Shown one piece after another: positions 21,922-34,660 of a stretch of DNA of 64,000 nt (positions within the stretch are counted from its first letter, which is position 1; every line of letters starts with the position of its first letter). The notes under the pieces are model-generated. The model saw only the letters and a list, made by a program, of their open reading frames with translations. It was not told the DNA's origin and did no database searches. Made by a program: the position numbers and the translations under genes. The stretch is from Sambucus nigra (lineage: Eukaryota; Streptophyta; Magnoliopsida; Dipsacales; Adoxaceae): NCBI GenBank assembly GCA_949130495.1, contig OX422218.1, forward strand, positions 41,672,651 to 41,736,650, written 5' to 3'.

Positions 21922-23667
21922 ATGTATCCGGTAATGTATTGCATTTTCTTTCTTCTCATTGGAAATCTTTGCTGGTTCATCACCCTTGGCCAGAGTATCT
22001 TCTCCTCGGAAAACATGCAAAAATGTGGAAGGAAATTACCACCGGGTCCTCGAGGGTTACCAATTAACGGTAACCTCCACAAGTCGGGCAACCTCACCCA
22101 CCACACCCTCCTTGAGTTAGCCAAAAAATATGGTCCTATTATGTCTTTACGGATAGGAAATGTGTTTATTGTCGTAGTGTTGTCGCCCTAAGCCGCCAAA
22201 CTTTTCCTTAAGAGTCATGATAGTGTTTTTGCTAGTCGCCCTAAAGTTGAAGCCTCGAAGTACATGGCTTACGGTTCCAAGGGCTTGGCCCTCACTGAAT
22301 ATGGTCCATATTGGCGAAATGTGAACAAATTTTGTAAGCTAGAGCTTCTTAACATTAAGAGGATTGGGTCACTAGTGGAAATGCGGAGGGTGAAGCTAGG
22401 CCTACTACTGGATTCACTTAGAAAAGCAGCTATGGCATGTGAGGTGGTGGATGTTACAGAAAAAGTCGCTTCGCTTGTTGAGGACATGACACATATAATG
22501 CCTTTTGGAAATGGTAATGAAAATAACATTCATCTCAAAGTTATAATTCGTGAGGGCACCTAGTGGCTCTTGACCTTCAGGTGTGTTTTAATGTGTAATT
22601 TGTGTGCATAAATTATTTTCAAGTTGTCTAAAATCTTTTTCTTCGAGTCCCGAAGTATAACATCTTAATGCCTTTAAATCTACAAACTTGCTAGAGGTTA
22701 TTTTGGCTAGTTTGTATCAAATAAAATAAATGTAATAAAAAATTTAAATATTGTTTTTCATTTTCGATTATTCAATAATCGTACTTATAGGTTTCTAACC
22801 AAATCATTTCTTACAGGGATTAAGAAAACGAATGAAGGCCTATAACAAGGTGCTTGACAAAATGTTGCAAAATATTATTGATGAACATGAACGAGATGCT
22901 AATATTGGCACTGAAAAGTGTGATACAGATTTTATTGATGTAATGATGTCATGGAAGAACAAGTCTACTAGTAGCAATGATGACATGTCATTCCCAATTG
23001 ATCGAACAAGTATTAAGGCAATATCAGTTGACATGATCTTAGGAGCTATTGATACATCACAAGCTTCAATTGAATGGGTCATGTCAGAACTCATAAGGCA
23101 TCCAAAGGTGATGAAACGACTCAAAGAAGAGCTGGAGACAGTTGTGCCATTTAGTGAAGTAGTGGAAGAATAAGATTTGATTAAGTTAGGGGTACTTAGA
23201 TATGGTGATAAAAGAAAGTTTAAGGCTACACCCAGTAACGCCATTGTTAATTCCTCGCGAGTCTATGGAGGACATTGTGGTTGATGGATATTACTTACCC
23301 AAGAAATCTCGGATAATTGTAAATTCTTGGGCATTAGGACGAGACCCTAATGTGTGGTCGGAAAATGTCGAAGATTTTTTCCCTGAGAGGTTTGTTGCTA
23401 GCGATATAGACCTCACAGGACATGATTTTGAGCTTATACGATTTGGATCTTGAGCTTATACCATTTGGATCGGGTCGAAGAGGTTGTCCAAGAATGCATT
23501 TGGTTTTAATTAATATTAGATTGGTGGTGGCACAGTTCGTACAGTGCTTTAATTGGGAGCTACTTAATTGCATGTTATATAGTGACTTGAATTTGGCTGA
23601 AATACATGGCCATTTATCTATACCACGAGCTAAGCACTTACTCGCGGTGCCCGTTTATAGCTGGTGA
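21922..23667 (+). pseudogene. Cytochrome P450 pseudogene, CYP71 clan (CYP736A-like), copy 2
   Basis: Same architecture as copy 1 at a constant offset of 19,356 bp: hinge [13 protein letters not shown]-helix WRNVN, I-helix GAIDTS, K-helix ESLR, PERF, and heme loop [11 protein letters not shown]. The intron is 22,581-22,816. Shared lesions: TAA at 22,189-22,191, the exon 1 deletion near 22,559, a stop at 23,171-23,173 (TAA here, TAG in copies 1 and 3), an extra base near 23,187, and the 22-bp duplication at 23,428-23,471 (its first unit carries one substitution). It therefore descends from an already dead gene. No private lesion beyond point changes was noticed. Confidence 0.88.
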
Positions 23668-25579
23668 GAAAATCATTGTAAAATACTTTCAAAATCATTT
23701 CCCTAATGTTACACATTGGCAAGCTTATGGTGCAATGTAACCAATTGGGATAAAATAAACTTTGGTTGAATAATATATTTCCCATATATGCAAATGGCTG
23801 TAAAATGTTCCCAGCCTCATATGCTTAATTTTGCTCTATGGCTTTGCTTGTGGTACAATAGAACCAATTTGAACAAAATAATATTTGGTAGAATACATAA
23901 ATTGGCTATACAATCCGAAAATTCTTTAATTTATTTTGAGGCACTAGTGTGAACATTGGATTGAGCTCATCTACAGTCACTGCATGGTGAAGTGCACCTT
24001 TGAGCAATTGATATAGTGTCGTGATACCTTAGGATTATAAATTTATTATTCCAATGCAATGATTACATATGAGCTTGTTGCTTTTTTGAATATTATGAAT
24101 ATGTTTTGGTACTTGAAGTAAGAATAATGTTGATGTGCCACATGTCCTCTTATTTTATGCATATATTGAAGATGTGCATTATCATTTTTATTGTTTAAAA
24201 ATAGTCTTCTTAATATTTGGAGTCTGACTTATTACAACCCTATCATTATATTGAACCCACAACAGACCAAAAGTAGTGAAAATGTTTTCTCTCTGTTGTT
24301 CCCCACTCAATACCAATTGGTGGAGACACTCATAAAAATTTTCGTTCCTCGCTGTTTCCCTCTCTTTGTTACAATTGTGGTAAGTTAAAGGTGAATTTGC
24401 ATTTTTAATATTATATTCAAGGTTTGATTTCGCGATATAGTTTGCTTTTTTTGTTTAGGGTTTTGAAACTTTTGGTTTGTGGATAGCTAATTTTCAGTTT
24501 GTGGACTCTTGTTATGGTTAGCTTCATTGATGTTTTTTTCTTACATCATAATATTCTAATTTAATTCAAAGTTTGAATGTATAGATGCCTAAATTTGTCA
24601 AAATGCCTAAATTTCACTAAAATAATTTATACATGCTTTTTTTCTTAATTTATACGTGCTTTCTTAATTTCTAATTTAATTCAAAGTTTTGGCTTAGTTG
24701 GGAGCTCCAAATTTGGCCCTTAGGAGGCCTTTAAATCTGGAGATTAAATAAGATCATTGATTTTTGTAATTAGGCTCATAGCAACCTTTAACAACCTATT
24801 TCAACTATTTTCATGTATCTTCATTTATTAGATAATGACACATGTCCCATATTAATTACATGACCCAAAAAAGAGACAAAAAAATGATCAATTGCAAATG
24901 AATCTTCTTATATGGGACTAATTACACATGTTCCCAGTTAATTACCAAAGGACGCCAAAACTGGTAGCTTAAAAAATATTGTTATATTAGTAACTTTTAT
25001 AAAGAAAAATATATTTTCTTTTACCTAATGTTTATTTCGACAACCCAGATAAATTATTATTTCTAAAAATAAAAAGTAAATAAGACATAACTATGGAATT
25101 AGTCCTACCTAATTGTTCAAGGGTACATAACACTTCTTCTTCTCTCTCTAGCCTCCCTACCCCAACCTCGACCCCACCCCCGCTGGAGCAACACCACATT
25201 TTACCAAAGTAACCTCGCGGGGGTCTCTCTCTCTCTCTCTTCCCTTTTGTGTCTCTTTTACGTCAAAAGGGTTTTTATATAAACAAATAATATATCTTTT
25301 TTTTATGAAAAAATACCGAATAGTGGTGTTGTTCCATAGATATTGATGAGCGAATTCCAAATATATAAATTTTGTGAATTTTTTATTTGCAAATTTGATA
25401 TTATGGATTTAAACAATTGGATAGACTTTTTTTCTTTTCCAACAAGCGAGTAGTCTAAAAAAGTGTTTGGGTTACTTGGAATCTCAAACAATGAATTTAT
25501 ATTGTTTATTTTGTGAAAACGCTTAAAGAGTGAAACTGCGGCCTACAAAAATGCCCAAATGGGGGTGAATTTGGTTATC

Positions 25580-25593
25580 AAGAAAAATTTAGT
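25580..25593. other. Empty LINE A site in copy 2
   Basis: AAGAAAAATTTAGT stands where copy 1 has AACAAAACTTTAAT, LINE A and the duplicated AACAAAACTTTAAT. The flanks on both sides match copy 1. Confidence 0.8.
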
Positions 25594-26160
25594 ATTTAAT
25601 AAATATTAGATCTGAAGCTCAGAAACTTCCCTATCTCGATCATTCGAGTTGGACCAATTCCACGTTATAACCATGGAACTTGAACCGAAAATGAATACAA
25701 CCGTGAAGCTTAACCAAAATTAAATTTGCGATCGTAAAGCTTAAACTTAGCTCTAAATACTATATGATTTTGTGCGTTTTAACAATAATAACTCTCAATA
25801 ATAAGAATATACAAATTTATCTCTCCAGTTTTTCTCGAAAATATTATTACAATGTAAGATTAGTAAAGCAGTGAAAATATAATTTATTAAAGTGCTCTTG
25901 TACCTCTCTATTGAAAACATGATCTCCAAAATTATTCTTTTCTATGTATCACAAAAATATAACCGTTACAAACAAAAATCTTTTTGGTCTTTCTTGCATC
26001 ATAAACACTTGGAAAAGTCTACGTGTATCATTTTTTTTACAAAGTTTCCGTTTGAAGTGTGTTAAAATATTGTACCCAAACAAATGTCCAATCATTAAAT
26101 GCACTTGAAACAGTGAATTTGACAAAAAAAAAACTTCGTACGTATACCATTATTTTAAAT

Positions 26161-26188
26161 CCTAGGTGGAAACTCGCGCGATGCGCGG
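26161..26188 (-). other. Possible Helitron 3' terminus, copy 2
   Basis: Minus strand: CGCGCATCGCGCG, a perfect 5-bp stem with a 3-base loop, then AGTTTCCACCTAG. It is a cleaner version of the motif at 13,871. Confidence 0.35.
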
Positions 26189-27487
26189 TATTGAATGCTA
26201 AAAAAACGAAGCAAATTGAAAAATTGAGAGTAGAATAAATAAAAGTCTAATAGAATAAGAATGTAGAGTATTAGCGATTGTTGAAACACTTGTAGAAATA
26301 TTAACAAATCTTATAAAAGTGTTTACCAATCTCAACATCTACAAAAAAAATTAACAAAATCAAATAACTGTGAAAAGTGACCATAAATCCTTAATTACAA
26401 ACAATTTTTTTTATTATATGTGCATCAATATTCTTACAAATAAACTATTTATATTTTGTATGAATAAAAGTAAGGTTTTATTTATTTTTTAACAACTGTA
26501 AAATTCCTTCATATATGTTGTTAGATAGATTAATCAATTTGAAATCTATAAAATAAAGTTATCATTTGTAGATACTAATAAGAAACCATTATTTCAAAAA
26601 CATCATGAAGAGGAGGTAGATTCCCCACCTCTGTCTGAGCAACAGTTCCCCTTCTGTTTCATTCCCGTAAGCAAGTCACTTGAATAAAGAATTGATTACC
26701 GTGATCTAGATTGAAACTCCAATTTCTTTGCCAATGAGTTTGACACACCAAAATCGAAATATATCACAAAACTAAAAAAACACTATCAAGTTTAAGAAAA
26801 AAAATATTTCCTGTGTTGACCCATAGAATTGTATTATCCCAAAAAGTGTCTGAAGATAAAAATTCCAAATATTTTTCTTTTATTAATTTTCTCTTCATCT
26901 ATGGTAAAAACAACTGACAAACATTAACAAAACGTGTGCATGTCAATATCTTTAAAATTAACAATACAATTCAAATTTGGAAAAGAATTGTGACAAACTT
27001 TATTTACTTATTTTTTTTTAATGTATTTTGGGGATTAATAAGCCACCCAAGTATGTTTGTCAAACCTTACATACAAAGTTATCATTACAAAATCGTCCCC
27101 ATAAATTTGGGACAAAAGATAGTTACAAAAAAGATCAATAAAAATCACTAACAAAATGTAGCAATAGACCAAAAAAAGAGCAATAGCAGTACACACATAA
27201 ATAATGAACAATGACAATAAATTATATTCAATTGATAATTGTTGGAGTAACTCAATATTTGGTGCAGTTACAAACTCAATATTTGGTCCAAGTATAATTT
27301 TTATCCAAAACAACAAACAAATTATTTATACAAAATACCGAAAAATACATAGGAATATTGCATCCCAATACGCTAAGAAGTGTTGCAAAAATTTACAGAA
27401 ATTTATCTTAATATAAAATTACCTAAAAAAAGAAAGTGTATATTTTAACATAAAATTATTGCATGAATTGATCAGTCGTATATGTAC

Positions 27488-27531
<44 letters not shown>

Positions 27532-27532
27532 G
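27488..27532. repeat. (TG)n(TA)n microsatellite, copy 2
   Basis: About 12 TG/GT units followed by about 10 TA units. Confidence 0.9.
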
Positions 27533-27790
27533 CATCCCAAAATTGTAGGAAGTGTTAATTTTTTTTCTTTCTAAAATTGCCTTTTGATTTTCTCCTTTAT
27601 ACGAACACATCAAACGAGATAAAAAGGTTACTCATCAAAAGATACATAATACCCATTTATCTAGAGCATCAAATACAATATCTCTTGTATATCAACAAAT
27701 TAAAACCTTTTAAATTAAGGTGAGCATACCAAACTCATTGACCCCTTGAAATTTAACATCCTTTGCTCCCAATGAATATGATACGACTGA

Positions 27791-28189
27791 ATGATTTCAC
27801 ACACTCCAATCACGTGCTTGCTATTGAAAAATCTCAATGGACATTTCGGTGATCCCTTCCTCATTTTCATTCCCTCTGTCCGGGAGAGAAACAGGATTTG
27901 GCCACTTGAGGTCACCAGAAACTCACCGGAAGAGGAAAATAACACTGATCATCATTACAGATCTGATTCATTAAGTGATTTGATCAGATCTAATGATGGA
28001 TTCGAGAAAAAAAAACATCTTCGAAGAGTAAATTTACACATTGACAGATTCTTTGACAACTCAGTTCACGAAGAAAAAATGCCTGAGGGGTATATGCAAG
28101 TTGTTGTTACTGGAACTGAGGCTTCTAGAGTTCTTGTTTCATTCCTAAGAATCTTCACCAAAAATGTATATCCTCTATGCCAATGGTAG
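27791..28189 (+). CDS. Unidentified 132-codon frame, possible gene fragment
   Basis: The longest non-transposon frame of the block, located just past the point where copy 2 similarity ends. It contains KNLNGHFGDPFLI followed by RIWPLEVTR, which faintly recalls the start of a plant B3 DNA-binding domain (a hydrophobic 'WP-E-TR' strand). Too little is present to assign it. The rest, with an acidic and polar middle and VVVTGTEASRVLVSF near the end, matches nothing I know. No TATA box or splice sites could be tied to it. It may be a captured exon or chance. Confidence 0.25.
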   Translation: MISHTPITCLLLKNLNGHFGDPFLIFIPSVRERNRIWPLEVTRNSPEEENNTDHHYRSDSLSDLIRSNDGFEKKKHLRRVNLHIDRFFDNSVHEEKMPEGYMQVVVTGTEASRVLVSFLRIFTKNVYPLCQW

Positions 28190-29065
28190 AAGAAAAGGGA
28201 GGGTTATAATGATCGAAGAGATAGGAACAATTGTATTGTAGAAGAAAATCAAGGGGTAGAATATCAATAGCATTGAGAACTGAGAGGGTGGACATATAGA
28301 TTGATGTTAATCACGTAATGTGTTTGGAATAAGAAATGAGAGGAGGGAGATAAGAGGAGAGAGAAAGAGAATTACATAGTCTTACGTGGATGGTCTTATT
28401 GAAAAGGATATATATATGCCTTGTTTTTCATTTTTTAGTAGTAATAGATTTTAGATAGTCCACAATGGGTGTGCTTGATACGCCTTATTAAAGTAGAAAA
28501 TGGTGCCCAACAAAGGATTTTGTCAATTATTTCGTGTGTTTGGTACACATTATTTGTCATGTCCACAAGAAAATTTTGCCATCAATTTCCAGTGTTGTGG
28601 GCAAGATTTCCTTTGGTATATAGGAAAGCAAATTTGCGCCTTCCTTTTTGAAATTATTTCTTTGTTAGAAATTGTTTTTTTCATTATAACTGTTTTATTT
28701 TGTTAAAAAGTGTTTTGCCAAAAAAGTGTTTTTCTTTTTGTTAAAAAACGTCTTTTTGGTTAAAACTATTTTTATATAAAATAAATTTTTTTTCTTATTA
28801 TAAATTGCTTTTATTTTGTTAAAATTGTTAATTTTTTTTTTACAATAAACTGTTTTTATTTTGTCATAAACTATTTTTTTTATGATAAACTGTGTTTATT
28901 TTGTCAGAAATTGTTTTTTTTTGTAAAACTTATTTTTAAATTATAAATTTTTGGGGAGATAAATTTGTTTATTTTTGTAAATGAAACGGATATATTAAAC
29001 ATTGAAAGTCGTGACATGTTTCCTGAAAAATAAATGATATCAAAGGGCCTCACTTAGATAATATT
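28190..29065. other. Unassigned AT-rich spacer with T-rich repeat
   Basis: Nothing gene-like is seen. From about 28,676 to 28,960 it is a degenerate array of roughly 30-bp units of the form AAACTGTTTTTATTTTGT. A reverse-complement look-alike is at 51,050-51,290. Confidence 0.5.
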
Positions 29066-30408
29066 TTTGACATCTCACCTAATTAAATACCGGGTGATCA
29101 GTCCCTCATTAAATTAAATCAGGATTTCCAAATTGTTTCATTGTTATCATTACGTTCGAAAATCAAATTAATTGTTAATCACCTATTAGTTAATTAAATC
29201 GGTGCCAAATTTATCTTTCATTAAACAGATAACAACATGCGAAAAAAAAAATAAACCATATACCAATATAGACTCTAATCCATCACAATATATAGATAAA
29301 TAAAACCTGTCGAAGAAACCATCGACCAAAACCAAACCAAATAATAATCCAACGTAAGTCTGAATTGAATAAAATATGAATGGGGCCACCTGCCTAAATA
29401 AAATACTAAAGCACACTCCGGAGATCCTACGCTAGGAAATGAGGAAATGAAACGTCTAATCAAAACTCCTGAAAGCATACACATGTGCTGCTGCTGCGTG
29501 TCTCTAGAACATAATATCAAGTCTGGCGTCCCTGTGGCTGGACACCTAAAACGTTTTGAAAATATTTGTATAGCAAGAGTTAGTATACAAAACATTTTGA
29601 AAATATTTAGCAAGAGTTTATCACAAGTCAAAATTGGTTATTGATTACACATGTTAGGTTCACGCACACACTCTTAAGTTTCGTCACCCCTCATTTATTG
29701 TGCACGCCTAACGTTCTCTACTTAGCGAACCTGGTTGTACTACCCAAGATAACTAGACATAAGTAGCTATCTGAACTATCCACATCTCTACCCAATATAA
29801 CTAGACATAAGTACTGTGTCCCATACAGTACGCTATTTGAATTAACATTTCTCGGATGTTGAGAGTTTAAAATAGTATTTCATTTATCTTCTCATTTAAT
29901 TGATTTAGTTTCACTACTTAATTCATTATTTAGATAAAAACTATCTATCAGTCTACTACCACACATAAGTAGAAAAATCGCACTCATTGGTATATATATG
30001 TATATTTATCTCTCTAATATATATATATATATATATCAAAATGGTGTCTCTCAAAAGGATCACCGCGAAACAATAGGCATACTCTGCTATCGGTCCAAGT
30101 ACCTCTCATACTAAAAGGGGACTATTGCTTCAGCATGTCTCCTCGAACCCGAAATCAAATAATAAACGGTGGAGGTGAACATAGTTATATACCTTTGGAC
30201 TAAACACATACCTAATGTACCTAAATGACATGTCGGTCTCACTAATATACGTCACATAGCGAGCCGCACTAAGTTCTATGTTCTGGGCACAAATCCTGGC
30301 CTCCTTGGAATCGGCAAGGTGGGATTGCCCAATGTACGAGAACCTCCGTGATATCAAGTAGAGTAGGTATGCTAACTCATAACATCAATCATATAGGTAC
30401 ACAGACAA

Positions 30409-30455
<47 letters not shown>

Positions 30456-32035
30456 CATGTATTCAGACACCTCAATTATCACCATTCGTACGTAGTATAT
30501 AACACTCGAATACTCACCATACTAGCAAGTTACGACTTTTCTCACTATCGTATTTAATTGAGTATTAATATCTACTTTAAGGGCCCTAGTTACCCCTTCT
30601 ATGATTTCAGTAGCTAAGTCTTCCTTAGGCTACTAGTTCATGACATAAGCTCACTCACACTTTCACGTAATTACATTCTCATTCTCGCAAATTAATTACG
30701 TTGCCGTTTAATCTCGTTTAATCATCGTCTTAATTCTCTCAATAAGACTAAATTCCCACAACTTTATAATGGCCTATTGCAATATAATATATTCCTCATT
30801 ATATTCTAACAATATCCTAAAAGTTTTTCCGATAACAATTTAGGAGTTCTAGGCTAAAAAAGGATTTTTTATATTTTTATGGGCATCGAACCGGTTTGCC
30901 CTTCTGCAATTCATCTTTCTCATTTCGCAGATGCGTTTTTTACCATTAACACACTAGTAACTTCAATATTCCTCCACCAAACTCTAAACCAATTGTCCCA
31001 AACCCTTCCCACAGGTATTAGGACAATTTCTAACGTAATTTTTGCATTAAAACATTTACGAATAACATTCAAGAATTGATTTAATCATTGAAACCTAAAA
31101 AATCCTAAGTTTTATGTTCTTTCACCATTATACATAAAAAAATCCAGCTCTAATTCGTGGATAATAACACAAAATCTTTAATTTATTATCATATGCTGAT
31201 ATCAAATCATTCTACATGTCATTCCTACTCAAACATGTATTAAATCATTCTTTTCTTCCAAGATTTATCAATGTCATCAAAGTAGCTTGAAACCCTAACA
31301 ACATGGGTATTATATCTTCAAAATATTTGCAAATAAACACTTGTCTTAGCACTGTAGAGTCTGATTTCATGGCTTGATGTTGGGTTTGATTGTTTTTCTT
31401 CTCCAATCTTCCTTCCTAAGATGTTTGTGGCGCAAGAACACACCTTGATTCCTGAAGAACTCTCCCAAAAGTTCCAAGAATGGACTCTCTTCCTTTTCTA
31501 AGGACTCCTCTTTGTTCTTTATTTTTCTAACCATAAAGTCTTCTATCTAACATCTGATATAAGCCTACAAAATTCATAGGTCTCTTTACCCTCTCATATA
31601 AAATGACCAAAACACACTCATCTGGTCCCGGTTTAGCCTAAAATTGCCCCGTAACTCAATTGATATCCCCAAGTATACTATTTTGACTAATTCGACCCTT
31701 TCGGACACATCCGTGATCTCGAAATCATGATCTACGTCACTCTACATAAATATCTGATTTTGACCTCAAGTTAGTCAACACGCGACTCTTGATTGAGATA
31801 AATCTAATTACGCCCATATCATTCGCTATGACGCAATTTATTAATCATCAATTATTTACTATTCACTTAGTATATATAATTCAAAATATTAATCATTATC
31901 TCACTCTCGGTTAATATTATATAGTCACATTATTATTCAATTCAATTAAATTATTTTTGTCGCATACTTTAAAATAAAACAATTTAATTACCGAATTAAT
32001 TAAATCTCAAATATACAAAAATACGGGGTATTACA
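29066..32035 (-). repeat. Gypsy LTR, about 2.97 kb
   Basis: Its ends are related to the solo LTR at 35,313-38,461 (shared CCTAATTAAATACCGG near the left end and ATACGGGG near the right end). It contains a 41-bp TA tract at 30,411-30,451. No gene is seen inside; the short frames are incidental. Confidence 0.75.
30411..30451. repeat. (TA)n microsatellite
   Basis: About 20 TA units inside the gypsy LTR. Confidence 0.95.
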
Positions 32036-32049
32036 TATTTCCCCCTTAC

Positions 32050-32560
32050 AAAGGAATTTCATCCTCGAAATTAGGTCATAACCGCAGTAAACAACTGTGG
32101 ATACTGCTCTGGCATGTCATCCTCTTGCTCCCAAGTAGACTCATCAACACTATGGTGCCCTCACTTAACTCTGACTCATGGTGCCACCGTAGACCGTAGT
32201 TTTTGCTCACTGCGATCCAGAATAGCAATGGTTCTCTCCTCATATGAGACGTCTGGCTGTAAATCAATCTCCTCGAGTTTAACGTTCTAGAAGGCTCTTT
32301 CACTCCTCCTGTACTGCTTCAGCGATGCCACATGGAACACATCGTGTGTCCAATGAATATGCTCCGATAAACCTAATTTATATGCCACCGACTCCACTCT
32401 CTCAGTAATAGGTAAAGGTCCCACATACCTGGGTGCTAACTTCCCATTCTTGCCGAATCCCATGACCCCCTTCATGAGAGACACACATATGAACACCTGG
32501 TCGCCAACCTATAACTCTAGCATTTTGAAATTCTTAGAATGGAATCATAAAAGTGAAGTC
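32050..32560 (-). pseudogene. Gypsy integrase C-terminal/SH3-like tail, broken
   Basis: The minus-strand frame reads LEL, stop, VGDQVFICVSLMKGVM, then GKLAPRYVGPLPITERV and HDVFHVASLKQY. This is the conserved module after the gypsy integrase core (VGD...GKLAPRYVGPF...HNVFHVSMLRKY). After a frame change, LEEIDLQPDVSYEERTIAIL follows. It ends just before the polypurine tract. Only the last part of pol survives. Confidence 0.8.
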
Positions 32561-32586
32561 AAATGTATTTATATACATAATTATAC

Positions 32587-34313
32587 GATAGCGCTACCGG
32601 TGCTCCCCTATAATCCTCTTACGCTCCACTTCGAAATGTAAAAATGATAAATGACAATTGAGCCCTCTTAACACCATATGTTTTCTTACGCATGCTTTTT
32701 GGCGAATCATCTTTCCACCGTTACATCCAATAACCATTTAAAATAAGGAGGTTAGAAAGTGTTAACAAAAGTTATTTTTTATCATTATTTTTAATTTAAT
32801 AATCAAATACAATTTAAGAGGAGAATAAAATTCACACTTTAGTAACAATTATAGACAACATAATCGTTAATTGATTTATGCTTTAGTACTCACTCGATTT
32901 TTTCAAAAAACATGAACACGACTCAATTAAAAGGAGACAAATAAAAGTTACACGACATGATAGGTGAAATGATATTTTTTTTATCTAACAACACACAAGC
33001 CAAATAAAAGTTAAACGACATGAGATGATATACAATTTTATTTTCTAAGTAACACGAACATGTCCTCAAAATAACACAACAGATGTAATTTTTTTTATCT
33101 AACATGAACACAATCTAGTTAAAATTCAACATGACCCGACAAGACATGAAATCTCATTTCACCTATCATGAATACAATCCAAATAAATGTGACATGATAT
33201 GCGACTAGGAAATTTTTTTTTTTTATCCAACATAAGCACAATGTATTTAAAATGAAACACGAGAGGGAATACATGAAATCTCGATTTCAACACAACATGA
33301 ACACGACCCAAATAAACGTGAAATGACGAGACAAAAAATCTTATTTTTTTATCCACCGCAAACACGATCTAATTAAAAAGAAACACTACATAGAAAGACA
33401 TGAAATCTCTTTTCTTTACCCAACATAATCATATCCTGAAAAATGTGACACAACACGACACTGCATCTAATTTTTTATCCAACAAGAATACAATCAAATT
33501 AAAATGAAACACCACAAAATAAAAATATCATTTTTACCTAACAAAAATACGACCCAAATAAAAGTGACTATACATGACACAATTTTTTTTTCCAACCAAA
33601 CAAGAACATGGTCTACCTAAAAAAATGACATATCATGACACGAAATCTCATTTTTTACTTAAGATTTTTCTTTGTTCCATGTAGTTTTTTTTTAATAAAA
33701 CGAAGATTTCTCACCATGTTTCTTTTATTTGGGTTTGGCTCATATTAGGTAAAATATAAATTTCATAATGTTTCATATCAGGTCGCCTTGTAGTTGGTTC
33801 AGGTTTGTATTTTGGAAAGAAGTTATAATTAACTGAAATTAAACTGCAAATCGAAGTTCTTGTTCGTGTACATGTTAAACGAAAGATGAGATTTCATTGG
33901 TGTTTCTTTTATTTGGGTTGTTTTATTGTTACATAAACAAAATAGGATTTCATATCATGTTGTGTCGTCTTGCATTTTAATTGAGTCGGGTTCAAGTTTG
34001 CATTTGTTTGTGTTTGGTAAAAAATGAGTGAATACAAAAAGTTTTAATTAATTAAGGAATAAGTTATCAATAATTATTAATCAAAGTGTTAATTATTTGC
34101 TTCAATTGTATTTAATTATTATATTAAAAAATAATAAAACATAATTTTTTTACCATTCTTTTAAGTGGTTAGTTCACATAATGAAGGAAATATGATTCAC
34201 CCAAAAGCATGGAGAAGAAGAGATAGGATGCTAAGAGGGCATAATTGACATTTATCAATTATATGTTCTAAGGTGGAGCATGGGAAGACTATAGGAGCAC
34301 TAGTAGCTCTACC
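32587..34313. mobile_element. Mutator-like foldback element, long terminal inverted repeats
   Basis: The two ends are imperfect inverted repeats over at least 350 bp. The left starts GATAGCGCTACCGGTGCTCC and the right, reverse-complemented, starts GGTAGAGCTACTAGTGCTCC; both continue through TGACAATT..CCCTCTTA. The flanks TAATTATAC (32,578) and TAACTATAT (34,315) could be a 9-bp target duplication with two mismatches, which would fit Mutator-like elements. The interior (about 32,900-33,700) is a degenerate tandem repeat, matched in inverse at about 33,850-34,010. No transposase gene is present, so it is non-autonomous. Confidence 0.7.
32900..33700. repeat. Degenerate minisatellite in foldback element (unit about 70-80 bp)
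   Basis: Roughly ten units share the phrases ATCCAACATGAACACAATC, CCAAATAAAAGTGACA and CGACATGACATGAAATCTCA with many substitutions. An inverted stretch of the same phrases lies at about 33,850-34,010. Confidence 0.7.
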
Positions 34314-34385
34314 TTAACTATATGGTGCCGAAAATCTTCCTTTTTACACCCATAAAAAATCATTTACTTTTATTTCTTTGTAAAC

Positions 34386-34660
34386 TCATTTGAGCAATTT
34401 TACCATTAGAATAAGCATTGTCTCTGGCACATTGAAGGTTGCTGAAACACCACCTGGAAGTTCAATCTTATAATAATTTTCTCCAAACCTCTCAAGAACT
34501 TTAAAATGATCATAATCTCTCGATTTCAGCTTCGCATGTTTTCCATAGAAAATCTCCCCTTGCGAAGATGAATCCACAACAAATCACCTTCTTTGAATAC
34601 AACTAACTTGCGATGCTTGTTTGCTTGACTTCGATACTTTTCATTCTCCTTGATTATATC
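34386..34660 (-). pseudogene. Gypsy integrase C-terminal fragment (second family)
   Basis: Read across one frame change on the minus strand: YRSQANKHRKLVVFKEGDLL, WIHLRKGRF, then LKSRDYDHFKVLERFGENYY and GGVSATFNV. This is the post-integrase segment of plant gypsy pol (GDLVWIHLRKERFP...DGPFKVLERI...VSATFNV). It differs from the fragment at 32,050-32,560, so it is a separate element. It is cut on the right by the CACTA end at 34,660. Confidence 0.8.

Larger units (their letters stand above)
23668..27690. other. AT-rich 3' flank of P450 copy 2
   Basis: No gene is seen. It follows copy 1 but skips the equivalents of 5,300-6,543 and of LINE A. Similarity to copy 1 stops at about 27,690, opposite 15,540. 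It holds a short (TC)n near 25,224 and a (TG)n(TA)n tract at 27,488-27,532. Confidence 0.6.
29066..32586 (-). mobile_element. Ty3/gypsy element fragment: 3' LTR plus pol tail
   Basis: On the minus strand a gypsy polyprotein tail (32,586 to about 32,050) is followed by a G-rich polypurine tract (GTAAGGGGGAAATA) and then an LTR starting TGTAATACCCCGTA at 32,035 and running to about 29,066 (about 2.97 kb). The far LTR end is degraded (TTTGACATCTCACC against TGTGACACCCC in a relative). The LTR shares structure with the solo LTRs at 35,313 and 41,343. The rest of the element is missing: a Mutator-like element abuts it at 32,587. Confidence 0.8.

Noticed and set aside
30348..30557. Short frame over the TA tract, and similar frames at 15,349, 27,419, 47,192 and 47,229
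   Set aside because: Translations of microsatellites (YIYIYI runs).
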